From: Enterococcus ureasiticus | GTDB taxonomy: Bacteria; Bacillota; Bacilli; Lactobacillales; Enterococcaceae | Length of the DNA: 64,000 nucleotides | Assembly: GCF_001730285.1 (NCBI RefSeq) | Contig: NZ_MIJZ01000015.1 | Coordinates: 310,001 to 374,000 of the forward strand | Reading direction: 5' to 3' | Shown: positions 1 to 8,923 of the stretch, piece by piece | How positions within the stretch are numbered: position 1 is the stretch's first letter | Layout: every line of letters starts with the position of its first letter | Program-made: the position numbers and the translations under genes | The notes under the pieces: generated by a model | What the model was told of the DNA's origin: nothing | Databases searched by the model: none | Seen by the model: the letters and a program-made list of their open reading frames with translations, nothing else

Positions 1-912
1 TCGATTGCAGGGTTAGAAAAAGCTGAAATGATGCGTACAGGATATGCGATCGAGTATGATGTTGTTGTGCCGCACCAATTACGTCCAACCTTAGAAACAA
101 AAGTGATCGATAGCTTATTTACAGCTGGACAAACGAATGGTACCAGCGGTTATGAAGAAGCAGCAGGGCAAGGCTTGATAGCTGGAATCAATGCTGCACT
201 TAAAGTCCAAGGAAAAGAACCTTTCGTGATGAAACGTAGTGATGGTTATATCGGTGTGATGATCGATGATTTAGTAACAAAAGGCACAAATGAACCTTAT
301 CGTTTACTAACATCAAGAGCTGAATATCGTTTGATTTTACGCCATGATAATGCAGATCTGCGTTTAACCGAACAAGGGCACGAAATTGGTTTAGTCAAAG
401 AAGACCAATATACAGCGTATCTTGAAAAGAAAAAAGCAGTCGAAGCTGAAATAGCTCGCTTGAACTCAGTTAGAGTGAAGCCTACAGCAGACGTACAAGC
501 GTTTTTAGAAGCGAAAGGTTCTGTTCCGTTGAAAGATGGGGTCTTAGCTGGAGACTTCTTAAAACGCCCAGAAATGAGCTATCATGAAGTGACACAATTT
601 ATCCCAGCTTCTGAAGTAGATTTGGATGATAAAGTCATTGAGCAAGTTGAAATTCAACTAAAATATGAAGGCTACATCAAGAAGGCATTGGAAAAAGTCG
701 ATAAACTAAAACGGATGGAAGCCAAACGAATTCCTGAAAACATCGATTATGCTGCAATAAATGGCTTAGCTACTGAAGCAAAACAAAAATTGCAAAAGAT
801 CCAACCAGAAACGATTGCTCAAGCAAGCCGAATCAGTGGTGTGAATCCAGCTGACGTATCGATTTTGATGGTGTATATTGAACAAGGGAAGATAGCAAAA
901 GTACAGCCTTAA
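1..912 (+). CDS. mnmG: tRNA uridine-5-carboxymethylaminomethyl modification enzyme MnmG (GidA), C-terminal part
   Basis: The reading frame is open from base 1 and enters the window already coding, so this is the last roughly 300 residues of a protein of about 630. MnmG is the FAD-dependent partner of MnmE and installs the carboxymethylaminomethyl group on U34 of certain tRNAs. Visible family motifs include the GYAIEYD stretch near residue 15 of the visible part, a TSRAEYRL segment, and the helical C-terminal domain ending with the [15 protein letters not shown] stretch. A factor-independent terminator follows directly. The usual neighbour rsmG is not next door but about 42 kb away, after a block of accessory genes. 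Confidence 0.96.
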   Translation, partial: SIAGLEKAEMMRTGYAIEYDVVVPHQLRPTLETKVIDSLFTAGQTNGTSGYEEAAGQGLIAGINAALKVQGKEPFVMKRSDGYIGVMIDDLVTKGTNEPYRLLTSRAEYRLILRHDNADLRLTEQGHEIGLVKEDQYTAYLEKKKAVEAEIARLNSVRVKPTADVQAFLEAKGSVPLKDGVLAGDFLKRPEMSYHEVTQFIPASEVDLDDKVIEQVEIQLKYEGYIKKALEKVDKLKRMEAKRIPENIDYAAINGLATEAKQKLQKIQPETIAQASRISGVNPADVSILMVYIEQGKIAKVQP

Positions 913-956
913 AAACAGTCGTTTTAATAGCTTACAAACCAAAGTAAATAACAGAT

Positions 957-995
957 AAAAAAGAGGGAGCTCATAATGTAGCTGCCTCTTTTTTT
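957..995 (+). terminator. Rho-independent terminator after mnmG
   Basis: The arms AAAGAGGGAGCT and AGCTGCCTCTTT pair with one G-G mismatch around an 8-base loop, followed by a T run. The position just past the mnmG stop fits transcription termination. Confidence 0.85.
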
Positions 996-1010
996 GTTTC
1001 ATGTGAAACA
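995..1010. promoter_or_regulatory. parS-like ParB binding site (one mismatch)
   Basis: The sequence TGTTTCATGTGAAACA matches the Firmicutes parS consensus TGTTNCACGTGAAACA at every fixed position except one (C to T at position 8). It lies just after the mnmG terminator. A second, perfect match lies at 42651, close to parB. Together they suggest an origin-proximal ParB loading zone that the accessory DNA has split. Confidence 0.65.
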
Positions 1011-1137
1011 TTCTGTATTTCTCCGTTTTAAATCAGGCTTTTTTGGGAGAGTTTTAACAGTAAGTTAAAAGTTAATCGGCATAAATATAGAGTAAGATCA
1101 ATATATAAATAAAAATCAAAACAAAGGAGTAAAACCT

Positions 1138-1482
1138 ATGCGTACGATAAAAACAATCAACGATTTTTGGGAAGTAATCGATGAAATAAGAATGAAAAAA
1201 GAACTCAATTGGACAGAATTAGTTGGAGGAAAAGCTAAATTAGCTGCTAGTCAACGATGGAATCCTCCATTGACATATATTCTTCAAATACAAAAAAAGC
1301 TAGACATAGATATCATGAACACATTTGTCTATGAGTTAGTTGAATCTGAACAATTAGTTGATAAAGATCCCGAAACGCCCAATAAAATGAAACTGATACA
1401 CCAATGGATTCAATCCGACAATTGGATGGAAGACGAAGAGCTCATTCAAAAAGTTCAAGAAGTTGCTAAGACGATTTTATAA
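1138..1482 (+). CDS. Small hypothetical protein upstream of a lysin gene
   Basis: The product is 114 residues, soluble and predicted mostly helical. Residues about 20-55 hold short helices with the order expected of a compact helix-turn-helix (LNWTELVGG, then AASQRWNPP and a leucine/isoleucine-rich helix), but I do not recognise the family with certainty. A clear AAAGGAG lies 8 bases before the ATG. The lysin gene follows after 26 bases with its own ribosome binding site, so the two are probably co-transcribed. It could be a regulator or an accessory or protective protein for the lysin; nothing in the sequence decides between these. Confidence 0.7.
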   Translation: MRTIKTINDFWEVIDEIRMKKELNWTELVGGKAKLAASQRWNPPLTYILQIQKKLDIDIMNTFVYELVESEQLVDKDPETPNKMKLIHQWIQSDNWMEDEELIQKVQEVAKTIL

Positions 1483-1508
1483 AATAACAAATTAAGGGAG
1501 TAAAAAAG

Positions 1509-2273
1509 ATGGCGAATATAGAAAATATGATTAAATGGATGACGGACCGCAAAGGAAGGGTCACTTACTCAATGAATACAAGGCTAGGTCCTAATAGCTA
1601 TGATTGTTCAAGCGCGGTTTATTTTGCTTTGATCAGCGGCGGTTTTTTGACTAGTGGAGTGATGGGTAATACGGATACTCTTTTCTCACATTTGGAAAAG
1701 GCTGGCTGGACTCAAGTAACGGCGGATGCTTCCGGTAATTATCCCGCAAAAAAAGGGGATATTTTTATCTGGGGAAATCGGGGAGCATCAGGAGGAGCGG
1801 CCGGTCATACAGGTATTTTTATAGATGATCAAGATCGAATTATTCATTGTAACTATGGCTATAATGGCATTACAATCAATGATCATGATACGATTTGGGA
1901 ATTAAATGGCTGTCCAGCAGTAACTATCTATTCTTACGGGAAGAATGAAAGCAGTCAGCTGAAACCACAGCCAAATCCTCCAAAAGCAAAGCCCGTGCCA
2001 CAAGAGCAACCATCAGGATTAGTTTCAATGGTAGGTACATTTTATCCAGATAGAAAATTAGCAGTTAGCCGAGATACTGATCCTGATGATACGAAAAGTC
2101 CAGCACTTGATTATTATTTGCCTGGTATGGCAATCAACTACGACCACTATCTTCATAGTAACGGTTATGTTTGGATCAGTTATATCAGTCAAGGTGGTGT
2201 CCGTCGTTATATTGCTGTGGGACCAGATGATGGACAGACAAAATCGACTTGGGGGACGGGTTTCTTTAATTAA
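1509..2273 (+). CDS. Phage-type peptidoglycan amidase/endopeptidase (Amidase_5-like) with C-terminal SH3b-like domain
   Basis: The product is 254 residues. Residues 1-145 resemble the phage peptidoglycan hydrolase Amidase_5/NlpC-P60 group: the candidate nucleophile is Cys33 in YDCSSAVY and the candidate base is His100 in AGHTGIFI, with an IIHCNYG segment after it. A proline/lysine-rich linker (about 148-165) leads to a C-terminal SH3b-like wall-binding domain ending in TKSTWGTGFFN. It would cut the stem peptide or the amide bond of peptidoglycan; which bond cannot be read here. There is no signal peptide and no holin, portal or tail gene nearby. It is therefore either a prophage relic or a self-standing lysin released by another route. 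Confidence 0.85.
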   Translation: MANIENMIKWMTDRKGRVTYSMNTRLGPNSYDCSSAVYFALISGGFLTSGVMGNTDTLFSHLEKAGWTQVTADASGNYPAKKGDIFIWGNRGASGGAAGHTGIFIDDQDRIIHCNYGYNGITINDHDTIWELNGCPAVTIYSYGKNESSQLKPQPNPPKAKPVPQEQPSGLVSMVGTFYPDRKLAVSRDTDPDDTKSPALDYYLPGMAINYDHYLHSNGYVWISYISQGGVRRYIAVGPDDGQTKSTWGTGFFN

Positions 2274-2306
2274 TCAATAAGATACAAGCTGGTAAAAGTT
2301 ACCTGT

Positions 2307-2336
2307 TTGTAAAAATCGGTAGAATCTTGCTATAAT
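2307..2336 (+). promoter_or_regulatory. Promoter of the amidinotransferase gene
   Basis: TTGTAA and a perfect TATAAT are separated by 18 bases. The -10 is preceded by TGC, an extended -10 element. The ATG of the downstream gene begins about 34 bases later, which suits a short leader. Confidence 0.7.
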
Positions 2337-2370
2337 GTTGGAAAAGTGACGATAGGTGGAGTGACAATTA

Positions 2371-3345
2371 ATGAAAACAAATTTTGTAGAGAGTGAATTT
2401 GCTCCGTTAAAAAGAGTTGTTTTAGCGCAATCACAATTTTATTTACCAGAAGGGGAAGAGGAATTAGATACAAGTTTTCTATCAGAAGAAAACCTCAATC
2501 TTTTCAGGAATAAAGTTGGTGATGTAGGCGATCTTTACCCAGATATGCAAAAAAAATGGGAAAAAGAAAAAGAGCAGATGCTTCAACTGTTGACATCGTA
2601 TGGTGTAGAAGTGATCAGGCCACGACTGTTAACAGAATATGAAAAGACGTTAGGCAAGGAGAGCGGAAGTGGATATGCTAATTTCTTTTCGAGAGATCCA
2701 TTTTTTACAATTGGCCATTTCATCATTGAAGGAAACTTGAGATTTGCGCATCGTCGTTTGGAAATATTGCCAATTCGAGACATTTTAACTGCGGAATCAA
2801 AACATTCTGATGCTGTTTATTTAGCTGCGCCGCAACCAGATATTTCTGAAGGATTGGATAGTGAAATTGGACCATTTTTAGAAGGCGGGGATGTTTTAGT
2901 TTATGGTAAAACAATATTTATCGGGCATTCTGGATTGGCGAGTAATCTAAATGGGATTAATTGGCTGAAATCGCTGTTAGCTCACTGGGATTATGACGTT
3001 ATACCAGTACGTTTGCATCCAGATATCCTGCATCTAGATTGTGCACTGAGCATGGTGAGAGACGGCTTGATGATTTACTGTGAAGAAGCTTTTTTAGATG
3101 GTTTACCTGAAGAGTTAAGTAACTGGGATAAGATAAATATTTCGTTAAAAGAAGCGTCTCTATTGATGGCTAATGGTCTGCCAATTAATGAGTCTGTATA
3201 TGTTACAGACCAGTCATTTACAAAGTTGATTACAGAGTTGGAAAGCCATGGAATGAAGGTGGAAACGTTAGATTACGAGATCTCAAGAATATTCGGCGGT
3301 TCTTTTAGATGTACGACACAAGCATTATTGAGAACAACTAACTAG
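2371..3345 (+). CDS. Amidinotransferase/arginine-deiminase superfamily enzyme
   Basis: The product is 324 residues with the guanidine-modifying enzyme fold. The catalytic triad of the family is visible: Asp174 in EGGDVLVYG, His221 in ILHLDCALS and the nucleophile Cys314 in GGSFRCTTQ. Family members transfer or hydrolyse the amidino group of arginine or related guanidines. The overall motif spacing is closer to glycine/inosamine amidinotransferases than to arginine deiminase of the arc operon, and no arc genes are near. The gene has its own strong promoter and appears monocistronic. Whether it works as a transferase or a hydrolase, and its substrate, cannot be decided from sequence. Confidence 0.85.
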   Translation: MKTNFVESEFAPLKRVVLAQSQFYLPEGEEELDTSFLSEENLNLFRNKVGDVGDLYPDMQKKWEKEKEQMLQLLTSYGVEVIRPRLLTEYEKTLGKESGSGYANFFSRDPFFTIGHFIIEGNLRFAHRRLEILPIRDILTAESKHSDAVYLAAPQPDISEGLDSEIGPFLEGGDVLVYGKTIFIGHSGLASNLNGINWLKSLLAHWDYDVIPVRLHPDILHLDCALSMVRDGLMIYCEEAFLDGLPEELSNWDKINISLKEASLLMANGLPINESVYVTDQSFTKLITELESHGMKVETLDYEISRIFGGSFRCTTQALLRTTN

Positions 3346-3425
3346 TCAAAGATTATAAAAATCTAAAAGAAATTCAGATTTTCGGCAAACATTTGTAATA
3401 AAGAATCCAAATTTTCAACATAAAA

Positions 3426-3538
3426 TAGTCACAATTTGGAGTTATTATATATTTATACCAAACAAACAACCCTAACAAAACACTTTTTCATTTTTTAACT
3501 CCTTTTCCCACTCTTCCCCAAAGAGTGGGTTCTTTGTT
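3426..3538 (+). ncRNA. Candidate small RNA, copy 1 (promoter plus roughly 80-nt transcript with terminator)
   Basis: A conserved unit almost identical to 13621-13737. It holds a candidate promoter (TAGTCA at 3426, 16-base spacer, TATATT at 3448), an unstructured A/C-rich stretch from about 3460, then AACTCCTTTTCCC and a 9-bp hairpin CCCACTCTT/AAGAGTGGG (3507-3529) followed by a T-rich tail. The other copy has an A-T to G-C exchange in the stem that keeps pairing. The CUCCUUUU stretch could pair with AAAAGGAG ribosome binding sites, as in anti-Shine-Dalgarno small RNAs. It lies between a finished gene and the LPXTG gene on the opposite strand. Confidence 0.5.
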
Positions 3539-3546
3539 GTGAATCA

Positions 3547-3627
3547 CTACGACTGGCTTCGCCAGAGTAGATGATGAACAATACTTGGCGACCAAAGGGA
3601 GAGAAGTCTCCCTACTAGTGAATCACC
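3547..3627. repeat. 81-bp intergenic repeat, copy 1
   Basis: Nearly identical to 3684-3764. Each copy contains two small hairpins, CTGGC-TTC-GCCAG and GGGAGA-GAAG-TCTCCC, and ends in GTGAATCACC. A GTGAATCAC also sits just before this copy (3539-3547). No reading frame crosses it. It looks like a short REP-like or miniature mobile intergenic element rather than a gene. Confidence 0.75.
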
Positions 3628-3683
3628 CCGCTTTGTTACGAACACATCAAATTCAAAGTTCTAAAGCACAAAGAATGGAAGGC

Positions 3684-3764
3684 CTACGACTGGCTTCGCC
3701 AGAGTAGATGATGAACAATACAAGGCGTGCAAAGGGAGAGAAGTCTCCCTACTAGTGAATCACC
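3684..3764. repeat. 81-bp intergenic repeat, copy 2
   Basis: Same length and same two hairpins as the copy at 3547-3627. The few substitutions lie between the hairpins (around 3721-3731) and spare the stems. The copies are in direct orientation, 56 bases apart. The DNA between and after them up to about 3910 shows no gene. Confidence 0.75.
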
Positions 3765-3914
3765 AAAACGCCTACGTCTAAAAAATAGTAGAAGAAAAGA
3801 TTAACTCAAAAAAGGGAAAATATGTATCATCCTGAATTTGAATCACTAAATATCTTTTTGATATCACCAATTTCAAATAATTGCAGGACTACAAGAGTTA
3901 GGTCTTTAAAATAG

Positions 3915-3964
3915 AAAAACCCTGAGAATCAATCACTTTGAAGCGATTGATTCTCAGGGTTTTT
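3915..3964. terminator. Strong terminator, probably serving the minus-strand LPXTG gene
   Basis: A perfect 20-bp stem (arms 3915-3934 and 3945-3964) with a 10-base loop, A-rich on one side and T-rich on the other, so it can act in both directions. It lies about 50 bases past the stop of the leftward LPXTG coiled-coil gene. Confidence 0.9.
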
Positions 3965-4015
3965 GTTATTCAAATAATTCTTAGAGTACTAAACTATTGG
4001 GTAGAAAAAGAGCAT

Positions 4016-7000
4016 TTATTTACTATGTTTTCCTTTTTTTCTCTTCCAGAAAAGAAGTGATCCAGCGGCTCCTGCCATAAAGGTGCCCATTCCTTGTCCC
4101 ATTGAAGAAGTCTCTGATCCTGTGTTTGGTAATCTTCTTCCAGAACGTGTATTTGGAAGTTTAGACTTTGAAGGATCTGCGACTGTATTCGTTTTAGAAC
4201 TTGCAGTCATAGGTAAAATCTTTTCTTCTTCCTCCTTCTTAGGAGCTAGTAACGATACAGGCGCTTCGGATTGCTTTCCTGCCACAGGTGCTTCTAATGT
4301 TTTAGGTTCTGTTGGCGCAGTAAGTTCAATTGGCTGTTCTACTGTTGGTGCTGCAGGATCCACCGTTTCTGGCGCTGTAAGACCTGGAATAATTGGTTCT
4401 TCGACTTCTGGTGCTTTTTCTAGCTCTTTTGGTGGTTCTAATGGATCTACGTTTGTAACATCTTCGAAATTGTTTAATTCAACAGGGGCTTCAGGTTTAA
4501 TGCTACCTTCAGCTTCGTCACTATCAAATTCTACATTACTCACATCTTCTGAAGTGCCTAATTCTACGATTGAATCAGGGGGAGTAGGTGTGTGTGTTAT
4601 TGTTAGCATTGGTAGGTTGATTCCTGTGATCTCTACAATTGTTTTTGTAGAGGCTGGAGCAGGTGCAGGAGCTAGAGTTCCTGGTATTGCTGCAGGATCT
4701 ACTTTTTCAGGTTGGTTAATTCCTACTGGTTCCACAGGAGTTTCAGGCATACCAGGTACTGATGGGATTACTGGAGCTGTGAGCTTTCGAAGTGTCAATG
4801 GACGTAAGTCAGTTTCAATTGTTTTAAGTGTAATAGGTGGAATATCGACTAAGTCTTCCATCCGTTGCCCTCCAAGACTGCCGTCGAATCCTGAATAATT
4901 ATTATTGTACTCGGTAATCCATTCATAAACTGATACACCGCGTTTAGAATAAAGGACATAACGACTTATAGTATCTTTAAGGTACTGTAAATTGTTATTA
5001 TAAGCAGAAAGGAGTTGATGGTACATGTTAGTTGTATTAGCTGTAAGCATTCCATCATCAAAGATAACCTGAATATCATCCTCATTAACGTTTGTTGCGG
5101 CTATAAATTTGGCTATTTCATTTTTTAAAACAGTTTGAGCAGCACTCCATTGTGTATCTACGTCCTTTATATAATTCTCAATATAATCGGAAATATTTGA
5201 AAGAGCTGTACTTCCATCTTTTTCATATGTAGCTATAAAAGTTTCAAATTGTTCAACAGTATTCATCATTTTTAATTGTTCGACAGTATAACCTAATAGC
5301 TCATAGTTACGATCTTGTATACGCAAAGCATTAATTGTAGGTTGCCAAATAAGCATTAAATTATTTTCTGGATCACCTTGATTTCCAGCTTTCCATTTAT
5401 TTTTATAATTATCAAAAGCATCTAAATAATCTTCGTATGCTATAAAGTATTGTTGATAAGCTTTGGCAGTATTCACATTTTCTTGCATTGTATCTTGAGC
5501 ATTTTGAATATAATTTGATAATTTAGTTTCAAAATCAGTAGGATTATAGACACTATCCAGTTGTTGTGAAATATCAATTAGACCGGATTTATTATAAAGA
5601 ATATTAGCTTTTTGATAATCTTGAATTATAGGCCACGAAGATTCAAATGCGATATTTAATGCTTTTATTGCTGGGTCGTATTTGGCTTGCCATGTATCTA
5701 AGTCAGCTGTAATGTTTTCAAGATTGGCTTCTGTGATTTTATCAGCAGGAAATGCATCCATAACTTGATCCATAGTAGTAACCGCAGCATTAATTTTCCC
5801 TTCAGCAATTACTGCCTTCTCATAAGCTTCAAGTGCATCCTGATAAGGTTTTCTAGCTGTACTAAAACTTTCTTTTGCAAGATTATACTTTGTTTGTAGA
5901 TTATTAAAAAGTTCAAGTGCGGTATCATAGTTATCTTTAAGAGTTTTTAGTTTGTCATTGGCAACTTGATATGCAGGATCGGCTAATTTCCACGCATCAT
6001 TTGCGGCTTTGTATGCTGTATTGACCTCACCATATTCTATATGAAGCGCTGCAAGAGAGTCTTTTAACTTTTCATACTCTTGTGAAACAGCGGTGTACTC
6101 TTCCTCATGGGCTTTTTGCTCTTCTGTGACTTCAATTAATGCATCCCAAGTTGCACTATAGATTTTCATAGTTTTTTCATATTTCGTTTTAAGATCAAGA
6201 TAGTAAGCAGCTAGAGCTTTATATTCATCTTCATGAGCTTCGAAAGTTTCTTTTGCTTTCGAAATTGCTTCAGCTGCGGCTGTATAAGCTATTTTAGCAG
6301 TAGTATAGTCCACTCCTAGATCAGAAAATTGCTTTTTAACTTTTTCGTAATCAGCCATTGTTTTAGTATATTGTGTTTTTAAATCAGTGTATTGGTTTTG
6401 CGTAGTCTCTAATATTTTTCCTAGATTAGTAAAAGATGTCTCAGCCTTTGAAAGCTCAGTTTTTAATTGTGCTAATTCATTTTTTAGCGTTTGATATTCC
6501 GGGAAAAGACGGTCATATTCGGCGCGAGCTAGTTCAAATTTTTGAGTAACTGCTTCGTATGTGTCATTTGCCTCAGTATATTTCGTTTTAATCGCATCAA
6601 AAGCTTCTGATCCACTTGTAAATTTACCAAAGATAGTTTCATAAGATGATTTTACCTGAGCAAATTGAGTTTTTACTTCATCAGATTCTTCAAGTGCAGT
6701 TTTATGGGCTGTTTCTGTTTCAGTATAGACACTCATTACGTGAGTATAACTAGCACTGATGGTTTGATAGTTTTTTTCTAATTGCTGATAATCACTTTTT
6801 GCTTGATCATATTGTGTTACAAGAGAGTCATATTTCTGCTTGATAGACTGGTAGGATTGAGCAATGACTTGATACTCAGTTGTTGCAGTTTCATAAGCTA
6901 TCGTGACTTCTTTAAATTTAGCAGTTAGTGCATCTGCTTGTTCTTTTACTTGTTGATGTTCTTTACTCACTTCATTGTAGCGATTATTGTTTTCCGTGTA

Positions 7001-8347
7001 GACTGCTAACGCAGCTGAATATTCTGCAGTACCTTCTTCATACTGTTTTAAAATTGCTTCCGCTGCCGCTCGTTTTTCATTATAGAGTTTTAGATCTGTT
7101 TCGTAAGCAGCAAGTTTCGTATCATATTCTGATTTTTGTTGATCATACGCTGTTTTCGCTGTTTCATAAGTTTTTGTTTTTTGATCAAAGGCTGTTTTTT
7201 CTGTTTCATATGTTGTGCGTTGTGTTTCATATTGGTTTGCTAATTCTTTTAATTGGCTTGATAGAGTATCATATTCAGATTTTGCTTCTTCATAAGCTTG
7301 TTTTGTTGTTTGATACTCAGCTTTGATTTTATTGTACTCAGCCAGTTTACTTTCGTAATTACTTATTGAAGTGTTTAATTCTGACAGATGTTTTTCATAA
7401 GCTGCTTTGTCAGTTAAGTAACTGTCTTTTGCTTTGTTATACTCAGCTAGCAGTGTGTTATATTCCTTAAGCGCCTGATCATACTCTTTTTTGATGTTAG
7501 TGCAGTCAACTTTAGCTGTTTCAAGTTCTGCTTTTAGCGTGTTATATGATATAGCTGCTAGGTTGAATGCTTTCGCTTTAACATCATAAGTGTTTTTTTT
7601 AGTAGTATAGGTGTTAAGTAGATTTTCGTAAGAACTTTTTTGTGAATTATAGTCTTTCAATTGGGTATTATACGTATCTTTCGCTTTGTTATAGGCTGTT
7701 TGAATCGTTCTATACGCAGTTGCAGCTTCTTCGTAAACTTTCTGTTTGTCTTCATATGCGATACGTAAGGTTTCATAGTCGGTTCTTTTTTTCTCGGCAT
7801 CCTCGTTTAATGTTTCATATTCTGCTTGTGCTGTTAAATACGCAGTTTGCTTGTCTATAAATGTGGCTTCTGATTCTTCATAACTCTTTTTTTCTATTTC
7901 GTAAGCGTCTTTGGCTGTATTGTAATTTTCAATATGTGCTTCATAATTAGACTTATTTGTTTCATATGTAGCCTTGCTTACGTTGTAACTCTTAGTAGCT
8001 TCGTCAAATTTCGTTGACTGCGTTTGATAGGCTTCTTTTAATCCATCTAAAGTTGTTTTAAGTTGATCAGCTGCTTTATACGTTTCATCCGCTGTGCTTT
8101 TTAGCGTATTGTAATCGTTTAATGCAGTATCATAACTTGCTTTTGTTTGCTCGTATTCCTCTTTGGCTGTTAAATATTCTTGTAATACAGTCTGATAGTC
8201 TTTTTCCAAAGCTGTTTTGGCTGAGTTGGGTTGAGTTACCTGCTCTACAGTTGCGGCCAATCCTGGTATTGAAGTATTAACTGCTATGATAAGCGTACTT
8301 GAATACAATAAAAATTTAAACGAACCTTTTCTCCATGAATCATTCAT
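4016..8347 (-). CDS. Giant LPXTG-anchored coiled-coil surface protein with tyrosine-heptad repeats
   Basis: A protein of about 1443 residues. The frame extends upstream, but AAAAGGAAGG lies 13 bases before the ATG at 8347, so I start there. A basic N-terminus and hydrophobic segment ending near GLAA form a signal peptide. Roughly residues 40-900 are a continuous heptad pattern in which Tyr recurs every seven residues (for example YETAKTAYDQQKSEYDTK). A less regular helical part follows, then a Pro/Glu/Val-rich wall-spanning region. The C-terminus carries LPNTR and, five residues later, LPNTG, then a hydrophobic stretch and a KRKKGKHSK tail, a sortase A signal. It should be a long extracellular fibre; adhesion or biofilm roles are inference. 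Confidence 0.9.
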   Translation of the reverse strand: MNDSWRKGSFKFLLYSSTLIIAVNTSIPGLAATVEQVTQPNSAKTALEKDYQTVLQEYLTAKEEYEQTKASYDTALNDYNTLKSTADETYKAADQLKTTLDGLKEAYQTQSTKFDEATKSYNVSKATYETNKSNYEAHIENYNTAKDAYEIEKKSYEESEATFIDKQTAYLTAQAEYETLNEDAEKKRTDYETLRIAYEDKQKVYEEAATAYRTIQTAYNKAKDTYNTQLKDYNSQKSSYENLLNTYTTKKNTYDVKAKAFNLAAISYNTLKAELETAKVDCTNIKKEYDQALKEYNTLLAEYNKAKDSYLTDKAAYEKHLSELNTSISNYESKLAEYNKIKAEYQTTKQAYEEAKSEYDTLSSQLKELANQYETQRTTYETEKTAFDQKTKTYETAKTAYDQQKSEYDTKLAAYETDLKLYNEKRAAAEAILKQYEEGTAEYSAALAVYTENNNRYNEVSKEHQQVKEQADALTAKFKEVTIAYETATTEYQVIAQSYQSIKQKYDSLVTQYDQAKSDYQQLEKNYQTISASYTHVMSVYTETETAHKTALEESDEVKTQFAQVKSSYETIFGKFTSGSEAFDAIKTKYTEANDTYEAVTQKFELARAEYDRLFPEYQTLKNELAQLKTELSKAETSFTNLGKILETTQNQYTDLKTQYTKTMADYEKVKKQFSDLGVDYTTAKIAYTAAAEAISKAKETFEAHEDEYKALAAYYLDLKTKYEKTMKIYSATWDALIEVTEEQKAHEEEYTAVSQEYEKLKDSLAALHIEYGEVNTAYKAANDAWKLADPAYQVANDKLKTLKDNYDTALELFNNLQTKYNLAKESFSTARKPYQDALEAYEKAVIAEGKINAAVTTMDQVMDAFPADKITEANLENITADLDTWQAKYDPAIKALNIAFESSWPIIQDYQKANILYNKSGLIDISQQLDSVYNPTDFETKLSNYIQNAQDTMQENVNTAKAYQQYFIAYEDYLDAFDNYKNKWKAGNQGDPENNLMLIWQPTINALRIQDRNYELLGYTVEQLKMMNTVEQFETFIATYEKDGSTALSNISDYIENYIKDVDTQWSAAQTVLKNEIAKFIAATNVNEDDIQVIFDDGMLTANTTNMYHQLLSAYNNNLQYLKDTISRYVLYSKRGVSVYEWITEYNNNYSGFDGSLGGQRMEDLVDIPPITLKTIETDLRPLTLRKLTAPVIPSVPGMPETPVEPVGINQPEKVDPAAIPGTLAPAPAPASTKTIVEITGINLPMLTITHTPTPPDSIVELGTSEDVSNVEFDSDEAEGSIKPEAPVELNNFEDVTNVDPLEPPKELEKAPEVEEPIIPGLTAPETVDPAAPTVEQPIELTAPTEPKTLEAPVAGKQSEAPVSLLAPKKEEEEKILPMTASSKTNTVADPSKSKLPNTRSGRRLPNTGSETSSMGQGMGTFMAGAAGSLLFWKRKKGKHSK

Positions 8348-8923
8348 TAAAATACACATACCTTCCTTTTTTGTAATAATGTTCATATAGTAAAAATATA
8401 AAATCTTTAAGAAAATTATATTTTCATAAATGTAATTATACAACATGAAAAAGTAATTTATTTATCATAATTTTCTCAACGGTTCTAATTTTTTGATAAA
8501 TATGGAATAAATAGTAAGTTATATTTTATCGAAATAGATTGAGAATACGTTTAAATTAGTAAAAATAGGCTTTAGTAGGAAACCATTGAGATAGATCAAT
8601 AAATGTCAGCAGTCAGATCAGATTTACATAGAAGTATTGAAACAAGTAGAGATATAGAACGTATGTTTATTTAAAATATATATCAATTTTTTAAAACAAA
8701 AGAGTTTTATTTGGATAGATTTATTATATATAATTTTGATTTAGAAGGAAGTAATATTCGTTTAAATAAGAATTTTTTATACATATGAGTATGTATTTGT
8801 AATTTTATGTAAAAAATGATATTATTGTATAGGTTGAATGACAAAAAGAAATGAAAAACACTCTTTGGAATTACCGCTTGTGATATTATGAACAAAACAT
8901 GATTTTAAAAAAGGAGCGAAATA
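8348..8923. other. A+T-rich divergent intergenic region between two LPXTG genes
   Basis: About 575 bases with no supported gene. On the minus strand a perfect TATAAT (complement of 8435-8440) could be the -10 of the coiled-coil gene, but I see no good -35. On the plus strand a strong ribosome binding site AAAAAAGGAG (about 8908-8917) serves the gene at 8924. Shared control of the divergent pair is plausible but no operator was found. Confidence 0.4.

Noticed and set aside
4083-4898. Long plus-strand open frame of 271 codons inside the LPXTG coiled-coil gene
   Set aside because: It is antisense to the repetitive Pro/Glu/Val-rich wall region of a clear LPXTG protein; codon bias of the real gene keeps the opposite frame open. 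No ribosome binding site.
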